From Oscillospiraceae bacterium (GTDB lineage: Bacteria > Bacillota > Clostridia > Oscillospirales > Oscillospiraceae): 64,000 nt of DNA. Shown one piece after another: positions 43,988-50,758 of this stretch. Made by a program: the position numbers and the translations under genes. The notes beneath the pieces were generated by a model. The model had not been told where the DNA came from and made no database searches. It was given only the letters and a program-made list of their open reading frames with translations. Positions within the stretch are counted from its first letter, which is position 1; each line of letters begins with the position of its first letter. The stretch is taken from the NCBI GenBank assembly GCA_902779945.1, contig CACZDN010000008.1:169594-233593 (forward strand), written 5' to 3'.

Positions 43988-46003
43988 TTACCACAGGGAT
44001 GCGCCGCAGTTGGGGCAGACATCGTAGGCCGAGGCGACCTGGCTGTAGCAGCTCGGGCATGTCACGGTGCTGGAGCCCGCGTAACCGCCCTGACCGAAGT
44101 CAAAGTCGTCACTGTAGTCGGAGCCCGCCCAGCCGCCGCCGTAGTCGGGCCAGTCAAAATAGTCGTAGCTGTAATCGTAGTCGTAATAATTGGAGCCCGC
44201 CCAGCCGTCGTCATATATGGGGGTGGGGTCCACGATCAGACCCTGGTTGCCGTAGATCGTCGCGGAGTAGATGTTGCCGGTGGTGGGGGAGTCGGTGTAG
44301 TAGACCACGCAGTCGGCACCCTCGTAGAAGTTGCCGATCACGTCGCAGAGCCACGAATCGACGAAGACCTGACTGCCGTTGGACAGATAGACGGCGTAGC
44401 CGCCGCCGCCCGAGTAGGCGGAGCCGCTCATGGAGCCGTAGATCGGCTGAGGCGTGTAGCCGTAAACGTCGATCTCGTAAACGGTGCTCTCGCTCGGGTA
44501 GTCGGTGTAGTACACGGTGCAGCTTGCGCCGTCAAGCTCGCCGCCGCTGATCCAGTTGACAAGGCCCGCGTTCAGGGTCAGGCCGAGACCGTTCTGCAGA
44601 ACGACGTACACAGTGTAGGCGGTGTTGCTGTAGATCGTGCCGCTCATGGAGCCGTAGATCGGAGCCGGGGTGTAGCTGCCCTTGATGTAGCAGTAGGTGA
44701 TGTCCTTGCCGTTATAGACCACGGACGCGGACGCGCCGTAGTAGAGATCGCCGTCCACATCGCAGAGGCTCCAGGGGATCACGGCATTGATGCCGTTCAC
44801 GCTGACGGTCACGGTGCTGAAGGACCAGTCGCTCACGGTGCCGGAGTAGGTGCCGCTGGGCGTGGTCTTCTTCTGGCTGACGTACATGTAGGCCGTCGAG
44901 GTACGCGCGGTCTGGCCCTTGTAGGTAAAGGTGCAGTAGGCGCCCCAGTTGTTCAGGTCGGGGACGAGCTTCGCGATCGAGAGCGTCGTGCTGAGCTGGC
45001 CGGAGACCGGGCAGCCCGGGTACATGTTCTGGAAGTTCTGGATCGAGTACTCGCCGCCGTTCGGCGCGACCATGGTCCAGGTCAGGGAGTCAAAGGCGTT
45101 GGCGCAGGAGACGAAATAGGCGGTGTCGCCCTCGGTGCGGCTCTCATTGGTGGGGTTCTTGGTCACGTTGAGGTAGACCGGCGCGGGCGAGGTGCTGGGC
45201 GCGGGCGTCGCGGTGGGTGCGGGCGTCGCGCCGGGGGCGGGCGTCGCCAGCGGCTTGTCCAGCGCGGCGGGCTTGGGCACGGGGAAGTACTGCGGCGCGC
45301 TCTTTCTGCCCGTGAAGACCGAATAGCTGTCGACCAGACGGGTCAGGGAGTTCAGCTCCTCGCCGGGGAACCAGTCAAAGTTGGTGCTGCTGCGCTCGGT
45401 GCCGGTGAAGGCGCTGACGCCGGCGGCGTTGTACTGCTCGGGCGTGATGTCCTTGCCCTCAGAGTCCATGTGGCTGACGGTGCGGTAGCCGTTCTCCACA
45501 ACGGTGTGCTCCAGCGCATAGGCCAGATAGCCCATGACGCCGTCCTTGAGACGGAAGGCGCTCTTGCTGGTGTAGACGTTGGTCGCGGAGAGGACCACGT
45601 TGTCGTAGAACAGGTAGAACCAGGAGTCGGACGAGAGATCATGATAGGTGTCGCAGCTGTCGGTGAGGATGTCGGGGAAGGACTCCTCCGGCCGCTTGTT
45701 CACCTGACATTCGGTGAGGCTGGTCCCGTCCCTGCTGACCTCCCAGATCCTCAGGTTGGTGGAGCGGTCCTGGGGATGCTGGCAGGCCGCGATGAACTCG
45801 ATGCAGCCGTTGTGGTCGAGATCGGCCACCGTGTAATACCAGGTCAGCTCGCCGTTTTGCTGGCGCAGCTGGTCGACCTGGGAAAAGATCAGCGAGAGCT
45901 GGCTGTCGATATCCGCGGGCTCCTCGGCGAAGGCTGTGCCGGCCGCCAGAGAGAACAGCATCACTGCTGCCAGAAGAAGGCTGAGTGCACGTCTGTTTTT
46001 CAT
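43988..46003 (-). CDS. Secreted Tyr-rich protein with a C-terminal zinc ribbon
   Basis: A 671-residue protein: signal peptide (LSLLLAAVMLFSLAAGTAFA), an N-terminal domain with a calcium-loop-like VADLDHNGCIEFIAA, a Pro/Ala/Thr linker at about residues 250-275 and an Ig-like region. Three beta-rich repeats follow, two introduced by PIYGSMSG (at about 455 and 530). A Tyr/Asp/Gly-rich stretch precedes a C-terminal ribbon, CPSCYSQ ... CPNCGASLW. A zinc ribbon on an exported protein is unusual. The function is unknown. It ends 14 bp from the operator of LysM protein A and may belong to the same surface system. Confidence 0.72.
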   Translation of the reverse strand: MKNRRALSLLLAAVMLFSLAAGTAFAEEPADIDSQLSLIFSQVDQLRQQNGELTWYYTVADLDHNGCIEFIAACQHPQDRSTNLRIWEVSRDGTSLTECQVNKRPEESFPDILTDSCDTYHDLSSDSWFYLFYDNVVLSATNVYTSKSAFRLKDGVMGYLAYALEHTVVENGYRTVSHMDSEGKDITPEQYNAAGVSAFTGTERSSTNFDWFPGEELNSLTRLVDSYSVFTGRKSAPQYFPVPKPAALDKPLATPAPGATPAPTATPAPSTSPAPVYLNVTKNPTNESRTEGDTAYFVSCANAFDSLTWTMVAPNGGEYSIQNFQNMYPGCPVSGQLSTTLSIAKLVPDLNNWGAYCTFTYKGQTARTSTAYMYVSQKKTTPSGTYSGTVSDWSFSTVTVSVNGINAVIPWSLCDVDGDLYYGASASVVYNGKDITYCYIKGSYTPAPIYGSMSGTIYSNTAYTVYVVLQNGLGLTLNAGLVNWISGGELDGASCTVYYTDYPSESTVYEIDVYGYTPQPIYGSMSGSAYSGGGGYAVYLSNGSQVFVDSWLCDVIGNFYEGADCVVYYTDSPTTGNIYSATIYGNQGLIVDPTPIYDDGWAGSNYYDYDYSYDYFDWPDYGGGWAGSDYSDDFDFGQGGYAGSSTVTCPSCYSQVASAYDVCPNCGASLW

Positions 46004-46124
46004 TGCTTTTCTCCTCTCATAGTTGGGTATTGTGAAATGCCGGGGAAATATGGTTTACAGATATACGTTAACATAATTTTTACCAAGTGTCCAGTATTTT
46101 CTTGCGGGCGGCATGTTTTTATTT

Positions 46125-47567
46125 TCACATCACCAGCGTCGTCAGGGCGACGCTCAGGGCGGTGATGAGGGACAGGGCCGCCAGCTGCTGCATACGGCTG
46201 GCCGCGAGAAGGCCGATGAATTCGCGCAGGAAGGCGTTCGGCCAGAAATACCATCTGGTGCGGCTGCCCATCCCGTCGATGTTCCAGCCTTCGTCGGAGG
46301 CCAGGATGCCGCCCCGGTAGACATGGTAGCTGGAGGTGGAGAACGCGACCTTCGCGGCGGGGTTCCGCGCCTCGATCAGCCTGCGGGAAAAGCGCAGGTT
46401 TTCCAGCGTGGTCTTCGAGGCGGTCTCCCGCAGGATGCTGTCCTCCGGGACGCCGCAGGACAGCATGTAGTCCGCCATGGCCTCGCTTTCGGACAGGGGC
46501 TCGTCATCCCCCCTGCCGCCGCTGGGGACCAAAACGGCAGTCCTGCCCGTGGCGGCGGCCTGCCTGCGCCAGAAGGCGACGGCCCGGTCCACGCGCCCGC
46601 GGATCAGCGGATAGAGTGTCCCGTCGGGCCGGATGCGGCAGCCGAGCACGATCACATAGTCCTTGTCATAGGCCGGCTCATGCCGGCCAGCCTTCAGCGC
46701 GTGGATCACCGTCGCGGCGAGCAGGCACTCGAGATAGACGAACACGCCCGCGTATGCGTTGAGCAGCACGTTTCGGAGCGGAAAGGTCAAAAGCGAGTAT
46801 GACATCCAGATCCCGAAGGCCGCCCCGCCGACGATCGCCACGCCCACGCCGATGCCAAGCATGTTGGTCGGCCGCGCCCCCTCGTGCCGCATGAGCACAA
46901 GATTGCTCACCGCCAGCAGCAGGGAGAAGGCCGCAAGCGCCACCGCCGTCCAGCGCATGAAGGTCTGCGCCGAGACGATCATGCCGATGATCAGGGACCA
47001 GACCGTGCCCGCGTTCTCGCCGCGCAGGAAGGGCAGCACCGTGTCCACACGGAAGAAGCCCGTCAGCAGCAGAAAAAGCGCGACGCCCAGCTCCCCGGTC
47101 GCCCGGTAGGAGAAGAAGGCGGCCCGGCTCTGTCTGCGCGAGTCAAAAAAGAGGATCAGCGCAGCGCTCAGCAGAAACAGGGACAGACACGCGGTGAGAT
47201 AGCCCCAGCCCGTGAAATTCCCGGTCACGCTGTCGCTCACGATCCCGAGGGGCAGGGAGCGCAGGGTCATGCGGATCTCGCTTGCGTAAAAGCTGTCGGG
47301 GCCGACGCCCTCCCAGCGCAGCACGCCCCCGGTCACGCCGTGCCTGAGCGGCACAAGGCGGAGAGCGAGCTCGTACCCGTCGCCGGAATACGCGCTGTCC
47401 GCGAGCTCCACGATCCCCTCCGGCTCCGTGCAGAAGGACATGCCCGCCGCCTCGGGCGGCACCTCAAAATAGAGCGTCAGCCCGCCGCCGCCGAACACGA
47501 GGCACAGCGCGAACACGCCTGCCCAGAGCGCAAAGGCGGCCGCCAGGCAAAGGTACAGCCGCCGCAT
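46125..47567 (-). CDS. YdcF/DUF218 family membrane protein
   Basis: A 480-residue protein with an outer N-terminal domain after the first helix (about residues 30-120), several membrane helices (about 125-300) and a DUF218 domain at about 310-450: YVIVLGCRIRPDGTLYPLIR, VLVPSGGRGDDEPLSESEAM, TASKTTLENLRFS and FSTSSYHVYRGG. YdcF/SanA relatives act at the cell envelope, but their substrate is unsettled. It starts one base after the stop of GG-leader LysM protein B, so the two are almost certainly co-transcribed. Confidence 0.85.
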   Translation of the reverse strand: MRRLYLCLAAAFALWAGVFALCLVFGGGGLTLYFEVPPEAAGMSFCTEPEGIVELADSAYSGDGYELALRLVPLRHGVTGGVLRWEGVGPDSFYASEIRMTLRSLPLGIVSDSVTGNFTGWGYLTACLSLFLLSAALILFFDSRRQSRAAFFSYRATGELGVALFLLLTGFFRVDTVLPFLRGENAGTVWSLIIGMIVSAQTFMRWTAVALAAFSLLLAVSNLVLMRHEGARPTNMLGIGVGVAIVGGAAFGIWMSYSLLTFPLRNVLLNAYAGVFVYLECLLAATVIHALKAGRHEPAYDKDYVIVLGCRIRPDGTLYPLIRGRVDRAVAFWRRQAAATGRTAVLVPSGGRGDDEPLSESEAMADYMLSCGVPEDSILRETASKTTLENLRFSRRLIEARNPAAKVAFSTSSYHVYRGGILASDEGWNIDGMGSRTRWYFWPNAFLREFIGLLAASRMQQLAALSLITALSVALTTLVM

Positions 47568-47568
47568 C

Positions 47569-47790
47569 CTATTTCTGCGGGAAGAGGAGCTGCATCCCGG
47601 GCCTGAGCTGCTCGAGGGACTGGAGATTGTTCAGCTCCAGAAGCACGCGCAGCTTTGTCCCGTAGCGCGTGGCAAGCTCATACAGATCATCCCTGCTCTG
47701 CAGGGTGTATACGAAGGTGGGTCCGGTATATTTCCCGCCGACCACCCCGTCCAGTTCTTCGTCACTCAGCTTCATGCGATTCATTGCCAT
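47569..47790 (-). CDS. Double-glycine leader LysM protein B
   Basis: A 73-residue protein. Residues 8-19 are LSDEELDGVVGG; the remainder is one LysM domain (YTLQSRDDLYELATRYGTKL, then LNNLQSLEQLRPGMQLLFPQ). Its first residues MAMN are shared with LysM protein A. AGGAGA lies 7 bp before the ATG. It lies 88 bp after the response regulator gene and one base before the YdcF gene, in the same direction. It has no SARP-type repeat of its own and is probably transcribed with the regulator. Confidence 0.85.
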   Translation of the reverse strand: MAMNRMKLSDEELDGVVGGKYTGPTFVYTLQSRDDLYELATRYGTKLRVLLELNNLQSLEQLRPGMQLLFPQK

Positions 47791-47878
47791 CTCTGTTTCT
47801 CCTGAATAGGTATAAAGGAAAATGTTCCCGGCGCTTTCGGGATTTTATATCGTACCGTCCGGCGGCTCAGCCCGCACT

Positions 47879-48685
47879 TCAATCCTCGTCAAACGACCAG
47901 CTGATCTCGTCGAGCTCGGCGTGCATGACCTCTGCCCAGCTGTACTGGCTCATGTAATCGCCCAGATAGCGGTAGCGGGACGCCTGCTTCTTTTCAAGCC
48001 AGTCGTAGAGATCGCACTCGATGCGCTCCGCCGCGATGGCGAGACTGCCGCGCTGCTTGATGAGGATGCCGCTGAGCTTCAGGCGCGAAAAGGTGTTCTG
48101 CAGATCCTGCCGGAGATTGGACAGGTAGGAGCTCTTCTTCTCGGGGTCGCCGTCGTCCTCCCAGAGGGCGGCGATGATCTCGCCGTTGGTGGTCTGCGCG
48201 CCCCGGTTGTTGACGAGCAGGGCGACGATTTCCTTGGTCCGCGAGTATTTGAAGGCCACGGGCGCCCCGTCCACGAAGAGCTCAAAGTTTCCGAAGGTCT
48301 GGGCGAAGACGCGCTTCTCCCGCTTTTGTACCGCGGGGTGGCGCAGATCGTCCAGCTCGCGCTTCATGGTCGCCTGCGTCGGCGGCTTGAGAAGATAGCC
48401 GCTGGCGTGCTGCACCATGGCCTCATAGCCCCTGTCGCTGTTCTCCGCGAGATAGATGAGATTCACGTAGGGATAGAGCTCCTGGAGATACTGGCCGAGG
48501 TCGAGACCGTCCAGCTCCGGCATGTCCACGTCGAGCAGCGCGATGTCGATCTCCTTCCCGCGCGCGGCGGCCAGGGCCGGCAGGCCGTTGTCAAAGCTCA
48601 GAAGCTCCGCCTCCGGCGCAAGCTCCCGCAGCAGCACGAGCGCGCGCAGCGACTCCTCGTTTTTCAGAACGCTCAGAATCGTCAT
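47879..48685 (-). CDS. Response regulator with SARP/OmpR-like DNA-binding domain
   Basis: A 268-residue protein. Residues 1-115 form a receiver domain (DIALLDVDMPELDG with the phospho-acceptor Asp, then LKPP with the conserved Lys). Residues about 125-265 form a winged-helix domain of SARP type (FGNFELFVDGAPVAFKYSRT, ALWEDDGDPEKKSSYLSNLR). SARP-type activators bind direct repeats on an 11-bp period next to the -10. That fits the promoters at 2120, 43944 and 49712, which I propose as its targets. The start overlaps the preceding gene by ATGA. No histidine kinase is nearby. Confidence 0.87.
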   Translation of the reverse strand: MTILSVLKNEESLRALVLLRELAPEAELLSFDNGLPALAAARGKEIDIALLDVDMPELDGLDLGQYLQELYPYVNLIYLAENSDRGYEAMVQHASGYLLKPPTQATMKRELDDLRHPAVQKREKRVFAQTFGNFELFVDGAPVAFKYSRTKEIVALLVNNRGAQTTNGEIIAALWEDDGDPEKKSSYLSNLRQDLQNTFSRLKLSGILIKQRGSLAIAAERIECDLYDWLEKKQASRYRYLGDYMSQYSWAEVMHAELDEISWSFDED

Positions 48686-49188
48686 GCCTCTTCACCTCCG
48701 GGCAGATCGCAGCCGGACAGCTTGCGGATCTTCTGCCGCCGCCGCTGCTCGCGGCTCATGATCAGGGGGTTGAGCTCCCCGACGAGCAGCATCCCCTCGC
48801 CGGAGGCGGCGGTCTCGTGGAGAGGGCCGGCGCTGAGATCGGCGATGACCAGCGCGGCGAAGCGGTCGTAGTTGTCCTCGTCGATCACCGGGAAGTGGTG
48901 CTGCATCCGGTACCAGTGCCCGGGATCGTAGCGCAGCTCGCCCACATACAGGCGGTCGGCTGTCGCCTCCACATCCTCCGGCGTGGCAAGCTGCCCCGCC
49001 GTCGCGCCGAGATCGTCGCAGAACAGCATCGAATAGGCCCGCAGGATCTGGTTTCGCACCGTGTAGCGCCGGCCGTTGCGCTCCACGGCGGTGTCCATGA
49101 TGCGGTAATAGGTATTCTGTGCCTCCTCGCTCTCCTCAAAGCGGAGGATGGCCTCGTAAAAGCTTTTGTCGATCAGGGGATGCGCCAT
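48682..49188 (-). CDS. Uncharacterised protein coupled to the response regulator
   Basis: A 168-residue soluble protein without a signal peptide or membrane helix. It contains RNGRRYTVRNQILRAY, GELRYDPGHWYRMQHHFPVI and LLVGELNPLIMSREQRRRQK. I do not recognise a family. It overlaps the response regulator by four bases and is the first gene of the operon 49188-46125, so it probably works with the regulator, for example as a sensor-side or modulating partner. Confidence 0.65.
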   Translation of the reverse strand: MAHPLIDKSFYEAILRFEESEEAQNTYYRIMDTAVERNGRRYTVRNQILRAYSMLFCDDLGATAGQLATPEDVEATADRLYVGELRYDPGHWYRMQHHFPVIDEDNYDRFAALVIADLSAGPLHETAASGEGMLLVGELNPLIMSREQRRRQKIRKLSGCDLPGGEEA

Positions 49189-49234
49189 GCATGCGGACTC
49201 CTTTCACCGGAAATTTGGAGATAATCGTGTGCTC

Positions 49235-49262
49235 ATTATACCACACGCGACCGTGAACGCAA
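49235..49262 (-). promoter_or_regulatory. Promoter of the regulator operon
   Basis: Minus strand TTGCGT (49262-49257), 16-bp spacer, TATAAT (49240-49235), about 45 bp before the first start codon. It lacks the TGTGAC repeats, so the regulator operon is probably not autoregulated through that element. Confidence 0.7.
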
Positions 49263-49304
49263 TAAAAACATCCCTTCCATTCCGATTGCAGGATGGAAGG
49301 GATG
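49263..49304 (-). terminator. Terminator of the GG-leader CW_7 gene
   Basis: Perfect 12-bp arms CATCCCTTCCAT (49269-49280) and ATGGAAGGGATG (49293-49304). On the minus strand they are followed by TTTTTATT. It lies 15 bp after the stop codon and just upstream of the regulator operon promoter. Confidence 0.9.
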
Positions 49305-49318
49305 CCTTGCCGCCCGGA

Positions 49319-49648
49319 TCAGCCGAGCAGGCCGTTTACGATATCCTGCACCAGCGCGGGATCGTAGCCCGCCGCCCGGAGGGCATTGATGCGGAACTGG
49401 TTGTTGCCGTAAGCGCCGTCGATGACGCTGCGCGCCACCTTGTCGTAGCCTCTGGACAGGCCGTTGACCAGGTTCTGCACGGTCCGGTAGTCGTAGCCCG
49501 CCGCCGCGAGTCTCGCCTTGCGCTCCTCACCGTCGCCGAACTTGCCGTTCATCACGTCATAAGCCGCCGCGAGATCGCGGGTCATACCGCCGGCCACGCC
49601 GCCGAGGGTCTCGTCGCTCAGCTTCTCAACAGAAATTCTATCGCTCAT
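49319..49648 (-). CDS. Double-glycine leader protein with two CW_7 repeats
   Basis: A 109-residue protein. Residues 10-21 are LSDETLGGVAGG. Two repeats follow at about 29-64 and 72-109, each with a GxxGxGxxRxxxLxAAGYDxxxVQxxVNGL pattern. This is the CW_7 module of the Cpl-7 lysozyme, which binds the peptidoglycan muropeptide. There is no catalytic domain. Export by a C39-type ABC transporter is inferred from the leader. GGAGG lies 8 bp before the ATG; the gene has its own SARP-type promoter and terminator. Confidence 0.87.
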   Translation of the reverse strand: MSDRISVEKLSDETLGGVAGGMTRDLAAAYDVMNGKFGDGEERKARLAAAGYDYRTVQNLVNGLSRGYDKVARSVIDGAYGNNQFRINALRAAGYDPALVQDIVNGLLG

Positions 49649-49711
49649 GTGTGATTCCTCCTCTGTATCTGTCAGGCGTTATTATCGGTTTCTCCTGCTT
49701 TCGGGCACAGG

Positions 49712-49742
49712 ATAGCACAGGAAACGTCACACAAATGTCACA
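49712..49742 (-). promoter_or_regulatory. SARP-type direct-repeat promoter of the CW_7 gene
   Basis: Minus strand TGTGAC (49742-49737), N5, TGTGAC (49731-49726), N8, TGCTAT (49717-49712). Same spacing as 2120-2150 and 43944-43974. Confidence 0.8.
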
Positions 49743-49746
49743 CGGG

Positions 49747-50382
49747 TCAGTCCAGTGTCGCGGCGTCGCCGAGACCGCTGAACGTGACGGAGCTGACCGT
49801 CAGCGGGCCGAGGGTCTCGTATGCGTCGAAGTCCTCGCCGGGCTCCGGCTCCCCGTCAAAGACGACCGTGTACTTGAACGGCCCTTTCGTCAGATAGAAC
49901 TCCATGGTGTCGAGCTTGTAGCCGTAGCTCTGCCAGCCCTCGTCCAGAAGCTCCGCGCCCGTCCGGCCGACCAGCTCGTCCAGTTCCGCCTGCGTCGGGA
50001 TCAGATTGCTCAGGTTCTCCACTCTCTCGATCTGCAGCGGGGAGACAAGCTCCCTCCGGCGCGCGTCGTAGCTCTCGTCGTAGTCGAGGGCCCAGATCTC
50101 CGCCGCGGTCTCCGCGCTCAGTGGTGCGACCGCGCGGTAGTACACGCCGTCAAGCAGAAAGACGCAGACGAAGGCGTTCTCATACGCCGCGGACTGGTAT
50201 TCGGGCGAATCGAGAGCCAGCGTGTCGCCGACGGTTTTGATCGCCTCGATGCCCTTTGCCAGCTCCGGTGAGGGCGTTGGGGAGGGCGCCGTGTTCAGCC
50301 GCGGGAGAGCGGGAAACGAGCAGCCCGCCAGAGCGGTGGCCGCGAGAACAAGCGCGAGCGCAAGGGACAGGGTTCTTTTCAT
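49747..50382 (-). CDS. Lipoprotein of unknown function
   Basis: A 211-residue protein with a lipoprotein signal (LALALVLAATALAGC), a Ser/Pro/Thr linker and a globular domain I do not recognise (YENAFVCVFLLDGVYYRAVA, LLDEGWQSYGYKLDTMEFYL). It ends four bases before the operator of the CW_7 gene on the same strand. It may belong to the same envelope locus, but its own promoter (TATAAT on the minus strand at 50420-50415) is different. Confidence 0.72.
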   Translation of the reverse strand: MKRTLSLALALVLAATALAGCSFPALPRLNTAPSPTPSPELAKGIEAIKTVGDTLALDSPEYQSAAYENAFVCVFLLDGVYYRAVAPLSAETAAEIWALDYDESYDARRRELVSPLQIERVENLSNLIPTQAELDELVGRTGAELLDEGWQSYGYKLDTMEFYLTKGPFKYTVVFDGEPEPGEDFDAYETLGPLTVSSVTFSGLGDAATLD

Positions 50383-50622
50383 TGGTGTTACCTCCTGATT
50401 GGCATGATGTGTTGATTATAATGATCATCGCATGGCGAATGATTCTGAAAACCATTCGCGCGATGCTCATTGTAATGAATAGTTGGCGCCGCAGCCATCC
50501 TGCGGCGCCGAGCAGCTTTGCGGCTCGGCCAAACGCCGTGCGGCGTTTCGCCTGTAACCATTATAACAGGAGGCAGAAGACAAAAAGCGCGAACCCTGTA
50601 CCCCGGTCCGCGCAAAAAAAGA
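50383..50622. other. Gap with four successive hairpins
   Basis: Upstream of the lipoprotein gene. A hairpin GCGAATG/CATTCGC at 50435-50459, extended by imperfect pairing, is followed by GGCGCCGCAG/CTGCGGCGCC (50485-50509), GCCGAGC/GCTCGGC (50507-50529) and AAACGCC/GGCGTTT (50531-50548). No reading frame is supported. The series could be a structured RNA or a cluster of palindromic repeats. Confidence 0.45.
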
Positions 50623-50699
50623 GGCTGTCTCAAAACAGTTGCCGCGCTGTCATCCCGAGAACAGAGTGACGAGGGATGACGCGGTGTTTTGAGACAGCC
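50623..50699. repeat. 77-bp mini-element with inverted ends
   Basis: Perfect 14-bp inverted ends GGCTGTCTCAAAAC and GTTTTGAGACAGCC, with an inner partial palindrome (TCATCCC/GGGATGA). It shares its ends with 36433-36557. It is 60 bp after the flavoprotein stop on the minus strand and may act as its terminator. GTGCGGTGTTGCC at 50711-50723 matches the reverse of the start of the 100-bp repeat at 1512. Confidence 0.7.
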
Positions 50700-50758
50700 G
50701 CATGCGTATTGTGCGGTGTTGCCTTTATTTATTATGGCGAGGCTTGCCGCATGGGGGT

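Noticed and set aside
43988-46003. EF-hand calcium protein as the main assignment
   Set aside because: Only one loop-like segment (DLDHNGCIEF) is present and it could equally be a FG-GAP/VCBS-type loop, so no calcium function is claimed.
47569-49648. Classical two-peptide bacteriocin cluster with immunity gene
   Set aside because: The cargos are LysM and CW_7 wall-binding domains rather than short cationic or GxxxG peptides. No immunity-like small membrane protein or exporter is adjacent.
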